DNA from: Naematelia aurantialba
Taxonomy: Eukaryota > Basidiomycota > Tremellomycetes > Tremellales > Naemateliaceae
Length of the DNA stretch: 64,000 nucleotides
Assembly: GCA_021527695.1 (NCBI GenBank)
Contig: JAKFAO010000010.1
Span: forward strand, 558,001 to 622,000
Direction: 5' to 3'
Below the pieces are notes generated by a model, which worked only from the letters and a program-made list of their open reading frames with translations, did not search any database and was not told the origin of the DNA. Positions within the stretch are counted from its first letter, which is position 1; each line of letters starts with the position of its first letter. Positions 9,275 to 21,260 of this stretch are shown here, piece after piece. Both the position numbers and the translations under genes were made by a program.

Positions 9275-11369
9275 TCATGCCTCGACCTCTGACTGCCTCT
9301 TCTTCTTCTTCTTCTTCTTCTCCCCGTCCTCCACTGCAGCACCATCAACGGCACCAGACTCCTCTGCTGATCTCTTCTTCGACTTCTTCTCCCCCTGAGT
9401 AGCGTCTCCATTCGCCTCGGCTGCCTTCTTGGCTGCTTTCGCCTGACCACCGTGAGCCGAGGCATGTGGTATAATTACAAGGTGACTCACCGCCTTCTTC
9501 GCCTCCTTTCTGGCGCGTCGTTCTTCCTTGGTCTCCCCAACCACCAGCGACTCGTCGGCCCCGTCCACCTCCATGGAGACATCGCCAACCTCGCTTTTCC
9601 TCTTCTTTTTGTCCTTCTTTCCCTCCTTCTCTGCGCGTTTCTCTTCCTTGACCTCGATCACCGCCTTGACAGCCTGTGTCACTGCTGGTGGGGGTTGTGT
9701 AGGCAGCATACCAGTGACACTTTCCAGCTTGACCGAATCGGTCGTCGCGTTGTAGCTTCCCGTAGCACCTGACATCTCGAATTTGGGCTGTTGACGACCC
9801 GTAGCGCCGTTGGTGACTCTGCGCACGGATTGGATGCCAGATTGGTGTTCGAGAGCTCGGAGACGCGACTCGAGTTTCACTCGATTTGTGATACCAATCT
9901 CAGCTGCTTGGGGATCGGAGCGGGAGTCAGGTTCTGAGAGAGCATCGACACGGATAGAAAGAGAGGCTTTGGTAGCGACCATACGGGCCATCTTGCCCTT
10001 GAGCTTTTGAGGTGCCTGGCCGATGAGCGATGCCTAGTGGAAATCAGCAATTGTCGCATTACTCTAATGGCGAGCACTGACGTGGTAGATGAGTCCGTAT
10101 TTGGGGGTGTCGTGTTTAGTCTTCAAGGCTCGGAACAATGCCTTCTCCGCGCCGAGAATCTGGACAGTCGATGCCGGCTGTTTGGCGAGATTCATCAGGC
10201 TGCCAGCGTGGCTGATCAGACGGGCTCCAACAAGTTCGCCAACAAGGGCTGTCAGATTTGGCGCAATAGCCTGCATCCTATTCCGAAGGTACTCGGAGAG
10301 CTGAGTACGGTATTCGGTGATGGAGATTACTTGGTCGCAGAGGGAGTTGATGTGAGCCATGTCGGTGTCGGAGATTTCTGTTCCCATTGAGAGCTCGGCT
10401 GCAGCCTTGACGGTTGCTTCGAGTTCCTCGGGAAGAATGAGTTCAAGGTTGGTTGAAGAAGCGTTGGTACGGAATCCTGCAAGGCATGTTAGATAGGAAC
10501 AGTCGAAAGCCGGGTAGGCCCACCTATCGCCTTGACGACCTTGGCGTACGCAAGGTTGTCCACAATGATCTTGCCCATCTCAGGGAAGTGCCATCCGTAC
10601 CATTCCTATTTGCAATCAGATCTAGGTTGGAGAATGCTAGGACATGAGACGCACCTTGACCCTCATTGAGTAGATGTTAATCTCCTTGTCCAGGTCATCC
10701 AGCAAGGCAATGGCCTGGATCACCATCGTATCCACTTTATCAGTTGAAAACTTGAGCTTGAACCGTGACATGGAATGACCAAGACCAAGGGACATGGTGT
10801 TGATGTCTTTCGGGTCGACCCCTCCAAGCAGTGATGCAAGCTGTTGACGAATGCCTCGGTATAGGTCTTGAGTGGTCGAATCAGACAGCACAGGAATGGA
10901 TAGAGTTTTGGCAATCGTGGAAGCTTTTGAAGGGGTCAGGTCTTGTCGTTGCGGAGGGAGACTGAGGATAGGCTAACCGAGTTTGGGCTCAGAAACAACC
11001 AGCATCTCCTCCATCTTCTTCTTTTTCTTTTTCTTCTCACCGTCTGTCTCTCCAGCCCCTCCCATGGCATCTACAATGAATTTCGACAGTGTGTCTGTCA
11101 ACCGCCCATCCTGGACTGCCGACAGATCCTCAACGGCGGATGCAGTCGAGGTGAAACGCTGGATTGCCTGAACTTTCAATCTGTAGCAGCATGGATCAGG
11201 ACTTTTCTGAATATGACGAGGCTACAGATGGAGGCATCAATGCTACTCACGCCTTGTTGGCCCCTTCTGGCGTCTCAAACTCCTTCCACAAATCTTTGTT
11301 GTCGAGTTTGGCATCGCTGCTGAGCTTGAAGACGACGAAACCGATAGCAGTCTCAGTCAGGACAAGCAT
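9275..11369 (-). CDS. NOP58: Nucleolar protein Nop58, box C/D snoRNP core
   Basis: Core protein of box C/D snoRNPs that guide rRNA 2'-O-methylation and pre-rRNA processing. Seven exons fit: 11251-11369, 10978-11180, 10655-10923, 10524-10605, 10082-10476, 9491-10033 and 9275-9442, giving 592 aa. The N-terminus ([16 protein letters not shown]) matches the family. The coiled-coil and Nop domain follow ([35 protein letters not shown], then [17 protein letters not shown] segment [20 protein letters not shown], and [21 protein letters not shown]). The tail is rich in KKE/KKKK, typical of nucleolar Nop56/Nop58. The last intron (9443-9490) is 48 nt, in frame and free of stops. Transcribed divergently from BLM10. 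Confidence 0.95.
9443..9490 (-). other. In-frame, stop-free 48-nt intron in NOP58
   Basis: The donor is GTGAGT after ...AAGAAGGCG and the acceptor is GGTCAG before GCGAAAGC. The intron length is divisible by three and contains no stop, so splicing removes 16 codons from the Lys-rich tail without changing the frame. Splicing gives KKA-AKAAKKA, which continues the low-complexity Lys/Ala pattern. The unspliced version inserts a hydrophobic patch ([14 protein letters not shown]) foreign to that pattern. Confidence 0.75.
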
Positions 11370-11758
11370 GTCGATATTGGTAGAGAATTGTCTCCTGTCT
11401 TATGCCCGGTATAGAAAGTTGCGGGCTCTGTAGTGGAAGAGCAGGCTACAAATGTAGAGAGTGGTGCAAAATCATGCCTAGAGCAACGAAAACGATGCGG
11501 AAATTCAGAAGATTGATACGCTGCAACTTTTAACGCCACGTCACTTTAGATCAGCGGTCATCGCCGCTCTGAACGCTTGCGCGCGCCAGTGTGCTGCCTG
11601 TCTGGCTTCTTTGTCTCTAGAGCTGAGGGATTCGACGCTGAGGTGGCCCTCTTCATTTCTCATTTTGTACAAAACATCCCAAACAGACACGCAAGCCTGC
11701 CCAAAATATCAGTAGCACATACCCAGGAAGCAACGCTCGATGTGCTAGGTTCGGGCCG
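11370..11758. promoter_or_regulatory. Divergent promoter NOP58 / BLM10
   Basis: A 389-nt gap between the NOP58 start (minus strand) and the proposed BLM10 start (plus strand). It should contain both promoters. No obvious TATA box or repeated element was seen. Confidence 0.5.
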
Positions 11759-14700
11759 ATGACCGCGCTCAAGATTAGACGATCATCTGCCATCGGATCA
11801 AGGCCGCATCAGCTGCCTCGTAAGCGTTCGTTTCTGCCATAAAACCACTCGAGTAACACGACACCTTTCAACATTTGTCTCATGGGGAAATGATAATGAG
11901 TGGCACTGACATGGTGATTCCCACTGTAGTTCGAGCACGTCTGCATCCGAGACCAAGAACAGTCCCCACATACGGAATCGATCCCGCCGAGTCAGGTTAC
12001 CAAGACGAAGAGTACTACGAAGAAGAGGAAGAAGACTTTGAGCTTGAAGACGAGTTAGCCAAGCTAGAGGAAGACTACGGTGACGGTGAGTATGCCAATT
12101 CAAATCCTTTGCCGATCATCGAACGGCCTGGAACTTCACGCAGAGCGTTTACTGATATCTTCGATTCCATTTCCTTCCTTTCACTACTGGCTGCGTTACA
12201 ATTTCCCAATGCCTGTCAATACCTGCGACCACTCACCGTCGGTACTTTGTCGCTTGCCACTATCGCCTTTGACCAATCATCTCTTGATGTGGTGCACCCC
12301 CAACAGGAGCAGACGACGAGTTTGACGTGATGACCGAGGTCTGGTCCTCTGCCGTGCCAAATAGGCTGGGTGAGGCAAAGCAGGTCGGCGCAGATGATAC
12401 ACTCCATGCTGAGGTAAACGTGAGTGTCTTGTGTGTATTCATATCATATCTTGGCTCTCTCCTTCCTGGATTTTCGTATTCACACACCGTTGTGCTGACG
12501 AAACCATTCGGGTCCTCTTCCACCTCCACCTCACCGGTCCGTCTTTTGTTACGTCTTATTCACGATGGCCACTATATGTTCTTCCTCCGTGTTTGTATCT
12601 CCATCGTTGCGGTGCAACCGACTATAACCTTGGCTCTGAATTTTGTATCGTTCGAAACCTCCCGGACACACTCCCCCCTCCCCTGGCCTCTTGATCCTCG
12701 TCACGATACCAAATTGTCACACGGCCGGTCTCGTCTATCATAATGGAATATTGGTTTTGGCCCGCTCCTCTTACTGCGCACCCCCAGCCCGACGACCCTC
12801 GACTGTCATCTCTTGGTCTACCGCTGTCCCTGCCTTACGAAGTCGAGACGTTAGCGGAGATGGATGAGCGGCTGGACTATATCGCTTGCAAGCTGGTTGA
12901 ATGTGCTAAAGCACGGGAGTTTGATCTTGGCTTCCGCATGTGGGATTCGGCTTTATCAATGTAGGCCAAACATCTGTCTTTCCACGGTAAGAGCTGACTC
13001 TCATCCAGATGGATGAGCATGGGTTACCCAATGCAACGGGACATGAAGATTAAGCTCATTTTCTTCTACTATGAACTGATCTGTTAGTCCTGGGATCTTA
13101 AAGGGAGCTTTGTTACACCGCTGACCGCTGCAGTCGTACCAGGCCTTTCATCGACATTCATAGAAGATGCCGGGAACCAATTTATCGGCCTGATCAGGTA
13201 AGCCAATGTGTGTCTGTCAGATCTAACAGCATAGCGATCGCTCCCTCAACATCCACGATCTTCGCATCCCTTGGAGACCGCTCTACGATGCCCTCTACAA
13301 TGAACTCTTCCCACATCCCAACAAGCTCTCACGGCACTCTGTGAATCTCGCGCCAATGTACCTCAACACCGCCGAAGCTGCTCAGCGGTTCTTCCACCCT
13401 GCAGACGTAGACGAAATGCTCGATGTCATCCTCCCCAAGTTCCATCCTAGCATGGACTCCATTCTCGCCACCCAGTCATTCCTCGTCCACTTTCTACCAA
13501 TCTCCCATTGTCAAAAATGGCTGCCGTTAGGTAAGCAGTGTGATCGTTGCTGGCTGTTCATGCTTACCGAACAATAGTCTTCCGATTATGGCACGGCCTC
13601 AATAGCGGTCTTTGGGATGACCAGGCATCGGACCTCATGGGTCAATTAGCCATCACGCACGTCGACCCTGCTCGGTCCGACCCCTCCCTCCTCGACAAAA
13701 TCCCTCGCGGAACCCACAATACCCCCGAAGAGGAGGCTCAAAATCCAAATCACGCCCAGATTGCCCGTGCTCACAAAGCGAGATTGCTAGATGTGAGCGG
13801 TGACATCGAAGAGGACGCGGATGGGGTCAATTACTGGGCCGATCAAGCAAAACTGCCGAAGGAGAACATCGTTGCCGATCCTCATTGGCCTGGCATCCGC
13901 AAAGATGTAGGCATCTTTACAGAGCAAGAGTTTGAGTTCCTCATGTCAAAATGTCTCCGCTCGCTCAGTACGTCTCACTTGTTCACTAGTGAATCTACTC
14001 ACGCAGTTCAGATGTTCCAGTCGGGGGAAACATCGCCTCTAACAATGCCATGTCTGTCACAATGGCGGACAGCCGAGCAAGCAAGAAGATCCTGGATGCA
14101 AAGAAGCCCATCGATCGAGTACAGAGCCTGGCGGAGACGATCATCTTCTGCATGTCCGAGGATGCGCCTATCAGTACGTCTACCTCAGCCCTGGCTACAC
14201 CGGTCTTGTCTACGCCAGTGCCGAAGGACATCTCTCGTCTTCAAAACGGCAATGGAATCAAGCGTACCGGTAGCAGCGACAGTCTGGCGGTAGCGGGACG
14301 AAGAGTCGAGGAGAACAGAACCTACTTGGGCGGTAGTAAGGCATTGGATCACTTGTCGAGGCTCTTGACTAGCTGCGAAACAGTGGGCACTATGTTTCTC
14401 TGGTCTCGGGCGGCCTGAACTGACGAGGACTTAGTTCTTTCACCCAAGCAACTCGGGTCACTGGTCCGCCTTTCTCACCGTCTTCTTGTCGCACTTGGCG
14501 AGCAATTTTGTGGAGCGATGGAAATCGGAAGAAGAGCCTACTTGCAAGACCCCGGCGGCATGGCGTTTGACACCTGCGATCAAACGGGAATTCGTGCTCT
14601 GTCTTCGTCCACTAGCTCTTACATCCATGTTCAACAAGGTGAGTGGAAAGTTGACCCAATTTTACCATCTAACATTTCCCAGGATATGGAGTCTATGCCC

Positions 14701-17700
14701 CCGGCTGTCTCCGCCTTGAAGAAGTTGTCTCTGTTGGAACCAGACTTGATTATGCCTGCTGTGATGGAGCGAGCCATTCCTTCACTGCAAGGACTAGAAG
14801 AGGTAAGCCATGTATTGAGGTGACGCTTACATCTGGGTAGACGCAGCGCACGCCTGCCGTCACCTATACCCTTGCATCGCTCGCCCAACCGCTTGCTTCA
14901 CGGCAGATCTGGCGAATCGGAGGCATGTACATTGCTGACATTTTTGGTCTCCTCCTTCCGGGTATCGATCTCAATGACCCGGCCAAGACTGGGCTGAGCT
15001 GTATGGCAATCTCAAACATCGTAGACTTCGTCGGTCTCGGTGACATCTCGGAGATTGATGAAGATGACTCAGATGCTGGCCGTCGGGCACTGCGAAGGGT
15101 GCCTCGACCCAGAGTCGAGGATGATCCGAATGACCCCGTTCAGCAAGAGTTGGAGGATCTGTCGCCGGAAGAGGTGAACTCTCGCGTTCGCTTCGCAACA
15201 GCCGCTTTTCGAGATTGGGTTCCGGAGTTCCTGGAGCGAGTTCTACTGCTGTTCAGCAATCTGCCCGAAGAGGGCGGCAAATCGGGCAAAGCTGGCGGCA
15301 AAACCGAACAATTGACGGTCCAGAGTGTCTTGGTGAGTATCCGACTTGAAGCGGGAGGTTGCTAACAAGCCCAGCATACGTGCGGCGGTGTCTTTAATGC
15401 TCTGGACGATAAGCTGTTTGACAGCGCCCTCGAGCAAATCACAGATTACGTCACGACCACCACTCGCGCCAACGCAGTTGACGTCGTGGGTGATCTGGTC
15501 CGCAACCTGGCATCGTCCAATGCGCAGAAGGTTTTCGAAAAGCTCTTCCCCATTGCACGGCAACGAATCCTTTCGGAGCTGAAGTCTGGTGCATCTTCCC
15601 TCCGCACCACCACAACCTCTATTCCTCGCGCATCTGATGCATCCTTGCATTGGTGGCAATCAATCTTGTATGGAACGCTCATACCTGGTCGAGTAAACGT
15701 ATGTCCAGGGGCTGCTTGGCCGGGCAATTTCTAATGAGGAACAGCTGTCTGAACCCTCCATCCGAGGGCAGTACGTGGGACTCCTAATGGCCATGATTGA
15801 CAGTACTCTGTCCGAACGTGGGTGGGCGTGGACCGGTAAAATTGTTGAGAAATCGGTGTCCTGTCTCACTTCGCTCTATTTCCGCGAGATGCGAATGTTA
15901 AACAAGGACGAGATTGCCAGCAAAGGTACATTTTCTTACTGGCCTACGGTGAGCTTGAAGACTAACGGGCACCAGATTTCAAAAACAACCATACGTTGTA
16001 CTGGGGCAAACTGTACCGAGCTGCCGAGATCAAGCCTGATTGGCGAGTGCCCAGTCAAGAAGACATATCCATGGTTTTCGATATTATTGCTTTGGCCGAT
16101 AAGGCCGTCACGAGGCTCGAAGAACTACTAGACAATCGATCACCTGGCGACAAAGTTTGGAGCAATGAGTTTTGTCGAGCCATGAATGTCATTGATAAGG
16201 TCTCGCGAGGCTCCTATAACCTTTTGGCTGAATTGGACTGGCAAAAACGAGAAGGTCAACGATCTGAAACGTGAGCGCTTCTCCTAGTACAGTATGATTA
16301 TCTGACTAACTCGACACAGCTACGTTGTGCCGGAGCTGCTCAAATTGCCGGCTCCTTACAAATCTGGCCTGATCCTCACTGACATTGAGGATCCGCGATA
16401 CCAACATGTCGCCAATTTCCGTAGTCGAGTGGCGCAAATGCTGCACCGCGCTGCCTCTGCTATGCGTGATGCAGGGGAAAGCGACAACTCGGTTGAGACG
16501 GTTAAGATCCTCGTCACAACGATTGGAACGTTCCTCACGGCGTACGGAATCCGCTCCAAGCAATTTGGTAATGCCCAAGCTGCTTATTCGGGTATGCTAT
16601 CATCAAAGAAGCTGTACGAAAATCAACGGAAGCATCATCGGTCAATCTTCATCGCGGCAGCTTCGGTCCATCACCAGAATCGACTGACTACCCTAGGCTA
16701 CTACCGGATTCGAACCGAGTCTGACGACCTGTTGATTAAAAATATACTCGACTTTTGCCTATCGCCTTTCACCCGTGTGCGACGATCAGCACAATCGACC
16801 TTGGACACTATCGCTAGACTCTATCGTGGGACCTGGGTTCTTTGCTTCCCACTCCTGTTCGACGCGTTACAGCCGGGTTCTGATCCAGACCGCATGAAAG
16901 GGGCTCTGTATGTCCTGCGGTATAATCATGTCGGCATTTCTCGAATAGGTCGGGATTGGCGGCAACTGGTGGAATTAACAGATTGTCTTCTCAATGCCCA
17001 TCACGAGACGAAGCCGTCCGTACAAGCTTTGGTATCGAGAGCTACCGAGGAGCTCCTTGCCGCTATCAGGGAGCCTGTATCGTTCCAGATGTCGGTGCGG
17101 TGTGAAGGCATTGACGCTGCCGCGGATGCGCTTGCAATTGCCCTACACTCGAAGCCGGACAATGACGTAGTCCAACGGCTCGTACAAGCGATTAGCGAAA
17201 GACTTGCGGCTCAAGACGAACAGTGGACGATATTCGTCGACCGCGTGATCCAGATCGCAGCTGTTCAGCTGAACTGGAGATACGCTCTGGCATCCTCACG
17301 ATTCCTCTTGGCAGTGATGAGGCGGGACCGACCCACCGATATGAGACTTGCAAAGTTCTTCATCGAAACCGTCTCAGACAAACACCCGAGAATACGCGAC
17401 TACGGCATTGTGTGCGTACCCATCTACTTCTCTGAACCTGAACAATGCTCACACGCAATAGTGGTACGACTCGATTACTCTTCCAGATCGTAATGAGGTC
17501 GTTGTGTCTTGGGGACGAAGCGAGGCTATTCCTCGAGGAACCTGTGGATACATTCACCACCATATTAAAGCTGGACGATACTTCCGACGCTTTCACCCAA
17601 GCATATCTCGAATCTTTCCGACAGCCTTTGCCAGAGGATGAATCACAAGCAACTTTGCAAGACTGTCTCGACTCGGGATGGCTTGCCTGGGGCAAAGAGA

Positions 17701-20255
17701 TGGAAGTGGCGCGCGTGACGGGATGGGATGAAGCGGCCTGGACGGTTGATGAAGCCTGTCAGCCTGCTGTTCAGCTTTTCGGAGCTCTCATTGGACAGGG
17801 CGACTGGTGGCAGAGTGTCAGTATTCCTTTCACTACGCAGGTTCCACTTCATTATGCTGTTTCTATTCTATAGCCTAGTCTTCTCGACTGCTCGGTTTCC
17901 AGTTGACTGCTCAGTCTCCATGTGACTGCTTGATGATCGGCGCTGATGCCGAACAGATCGCCGACCATTGGGCTCGAGAAGACACGCGCAACTATCCTTC
18001 GGCTACCCATATCGACTTTGTCCTCGCTGCCGTCCAACTGTACGGCAAACCGGTCTTGGATGCCATCGCACCCATCGTGGACGGTTATCTGTCCGAGATG
18101 GAGTCGACAAAGGTCTATGATAGGCACAAGATGAGGGCTCTGTGCGAGTTCTTGGCGGGACTATTGAGAGGCACCACCGAGTGGTCTGGAAGGCTCAGGG
18201 TGGAGTTTTGGAACTGGTTGACACCCAAGCTCCCAGAGATCTTTGGTAACATCCGGCACGACACCACAAAGTAGGTCTGACGTTGTATGGACAAGGAATT
18301 GCATGCTGAAGCTAACCTTATCAGGTGTTGGGATATCTCCATCGAGTATGTCTTGAACGAGCAAGATCCGAGACGATACAAGCCTTTGGTTGAGTTCTGC
18401 GTCAACACGGCATTAGCAGCCGACTTTAACAGCGGCTCTGCGTTTGATCGTGCGTTTACAAACTCTGTTCGGCCAGGCAATTCTGGTCAGTACTGACTGT
18501 ACGCAGTCGCTCGACGTGTCCAACTCGTTCGGTCTATAATCCGTTGCTTGCAGTGGCGCTTCAACGCCTGGGCAGATGAATTCGTCGACCTGTATTTCAA
18601 GTCGATTGCGTGCCCCTACGCAGAAGTTAGTGTAATCATCTTAGGATCCGATATCCAGGCTAAATAGACAGGTTCGAGGTCTAATGGCATCAGTGCTCAA
18701 TGCCATCGATCAGCTCAAGGTGAGTTTAACCGGGTTCTCTGGGTTAGGCGTTGTTAATGAACCAGTTCCATCCGTCATATTCGAGCGCTTCCGCATTGAC
18801 GGAAGACGTCCTTAATGACACTATGGCCGAGAAGGATATCATGCACATTCGGAGCGGTTTCTTCGAGCCTCAACTGAAGGAGATCATGTCGTCCTTGCCG
18901 GCTTGGAAGGCAGAGCGACCACATGGCCCCAAGGCGATGCTATCTACTCATGACACTGTCGCTTTAACCAGTGAGTCAAAGTCGATATGCCAGTATCGCA
19001 TGCTCCATTCCATGGACTAATTGGGCGTAGCGTTGAGCTGGTTGCAAGTGGAGCTGTCCGACGTGCATGCAGTTGCGACATTCCCATACGTCATACCGAT
19101 CCTTCCAGACATCTTCGAGCTGAGGGAGCTGAACGATAATCCCGATTTGCAGCGCACGAGCGGTAGGCTGCTGGCGATGATCACGTCAATTACACCTTCT
19201 CTGGACCTAGTGGGACCTTTAATGGATGGTCTTACGTCGATTCTGCAAACCTCGCGCGTACGTCTCATACCCTTTGCATTGTTTCTTCCTCCTTGCTTTG
19301 TCGTATACTCCCTGGGCGCACTATGCTGATGGCATAACAGTCGTGGCGAACCAAGATGCACTGCATGCCTGTCCTTAGTTTGGTGTACTTCCGAAATCTC
19401 GCCCTTCTGTCGGAGACGTGTAAGGCGAAATGCTTGGATGTATGTCTGGTTCTAAGCTTCCGTCGCACCTGTTGATACATTTTAGGTCGTCGCGGCATGT
19501 CTACGAGATGCCAATCAAGAAGTCCGGGAGATGGCCTCTGCGTGAGTCGGGACCGTATGAACCTGTCCTGTCTTGCTGACGAGTTAGAACATTGAGCGGT
19601 TTCTTACGATGCTCTCAACGGTCGATGGTGGAAGTGCTCAGAGTGAGATTAGCCTGCTGGCCGCCTCTGTGGTCATGGTCTGATGCAGTCAGGTACGATT
19701 TATCCGCGAGATCAAGGCGACCACTCTGCCGAAACGTCGTGATGGGCCGGGACAGGTCAACCCAGAGTACCAAGCGAAGCTTGTGGAGCTGCATGGCTCG
19801 ATACTTGGCGCTACGGCCTTGTGAGTAAAGGTACGACTGAAATACATCGCTGACTGTATCCGTCAGGGTCGAGGCATTCCCATACACAGTCCCGAAATTC
19901 ATGCGTGAGTTCATGAGCATCTCCACGCCACACTCTATTCGTCTTACCTATATATCTGGATCTAACGACACGCAGCCAAGCTTCTCGCTGAGGAGCTGGC
20001 GCCGCGGGTCTCGGAGCCCGCTCCCATCTCGACTACCATTCGCTCATGTGTAGCGGTGCGTCGCAGCGGATCACCCCTCACTGTATTTGCCACTGATGAC
20101 CGGCAGAGCTTCAAGCGCACACACGAAAAATACCAGGACAAATTTACCGAAGACGAGCTGTCGGCCATGAACTACGCACAAGCCGGGAATTCGTATTGTG
20201 AGTGATGACTGCTTTCGCCGGAAAATGCAGCGCTGATGGCATTGTAGATGCATAA
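11759..20255 (+). CDS. BLM10: Proteasome activator Blm10/PA200 (HEAT-repeat)
   Basis: Giant HEAT-repeat cap that binds the ends of the 20S proteasome. Early exons: 11759-11819, 11930-12085, 12307-12419, 12788-12960, 13009-13082, 13134-13197, 13235-13530, 13578-13967, 14012-14382, 14435-14638, 14683-14802; more than 25 in total, the last being 20248-20255. Family hallmarks are LPYEVETLAEMDERLDY, SLNVPVGGNIAS, HPSNSGHWSAFLTVFLSHLA, RQIWRIGGMYIADIFGLLLPG and SCVASFKRTHEKYQDKFTEDE. The last three residues are Tyr-Tyr-Ala, the HbYX-like tail that inserts between 20S alpha subunits and opens the gate; it is completed by an 8-nt final exon. The N-terminal about 110 residues are acidic (EDEEYYEEEEEDFELEDE) and are linked to the body by a 368-nt intron. 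An alternative in-frame ATG at 12743 inside that intron would give a shorter N-terminus. Confidence 0.92.
12420..12787 (+). other. Long BLM10 intron with AG-exclusion zone
   Basis: The donor GTGAGT is at 12420 and the acceptor CCCCCAG ends at 12787. Between 12425 and 12785 there is no AG dinucleotide at all. A CTGAC branch-point-like sequence sits at about 12495-12499. Flanking exons join in phase 0 (...LHAEVN + PDDPRLSS...), and the second option GTAAAC at 12414 is also phase 0. Confidence 0.75.
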
Positions 20256-21260
20256 AGGTATGGATCAGAAGGCTGTCGAGCCGGCGATCTGGATGGATGG
20301 CGAGCAGAGAGCAGAGAGCAGGGAGCAGAGAGCGTCAAGGTGGATATCAGCATTGTGGATACCTGTAGCTCTTGATGAATGGATGTAACGCTGCGGCTCG
20401 GAGATGCGCGTACGCTTATGACCTCCACCAATTCGAGCTGTGGCTTGTTGCTCGTGGTCTGTTTATCCCTTTCAAGCTGAATCGACGCTTGCAGAGACGA
20501 TGGCTTGCAAGAGCGACGCTCCGTGATGGCTGTCGACCAGGCGCGCCAGGGCAAGTCAAAGTGCGAGTTTCAGAACAGTCATAGCCAGGGACCCGCGCAT
20601 GGATAGTCGCTTCGTCGCTCTTCGACTTGGAAGTCGAGTAATCGAAGTCGAGCAGTCGAGCAGTTGAGCAGTCGAGCATTCGAGCAGTCGGTGAAAGAAC
20701 AACTTCGACGTCCCGATGCCGACTCTGACTCACCTGAGGGCATGGTACAGCTATGCATTTGCGGCCGAGGTGTTTTCGGCATGCGCATTGGTGAGTCCGC
20801 GGGGTGCCGTCGTTGCGGAGGACTGCCGGCTGTCGCAACTGCGAACTGTTATGGACTGCCTGGACTGCTAGGACTGCTTCCGCTGAGACTGCTTCTGCTG
20901 GAGACTGCTTCTGCTGGCACTGCTTCGAATTGTCGTCGACTGCCTGGAACGGTGGGACTGCTGTGCTCCGCCGTGGATGCCCAGCAGTGATGGATCTCGG
21001 CTGTTCAGAGAGCTAGCGAGGCGACGAGCTGTCGAGCTGACGAGCACAGTCCATCTTCCTCCCGATCACACTGGAGCGTACGTCCGTCCTCTCTGTCCCG
21101 AGCAGTCGTCCGAGGGCCCGGCTTCTCTTCCTCGTTCCTGTCCTACCCGTCTCCTCTACTGTCGTGCAAGAGTCTTCTACACGGCTCCTCCTAGCCTGGC
21201 TTGTTATTCCTCCGGCTTGTACTGGGAGCTAATACGTCCCCTTCCCTCCGTCGTGCAGAT
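20256..21260. repeat. Repeat-rich intergenic spacer BLM10-ATG22
   Basis: No gene is supported in this 1-kb gap. It holds three separate short-unit repeat patches. The first, 20290-20330, is built on GAGCAGA. The second, 20632-20692, is built on AGTCGAGC. The third, about 20815-20965, repeats GGACTGCY and CTGCTTCTGCTGGAGA. Pyrimidine-rich DNA at 21100-21250 leads to the ATG22 start and is probably its promoter or leader. Confidence 0.6.

Noticed and set aside
12327..12743. 138-codon plus-strand open frame reading through the BLM10 intron
   Set aside because: It is an intron readthrough: composition becomes hydrophobic and unordered after the donor, and the AG-free stretch plus phase-0 join to the HEAT body explain the region better.
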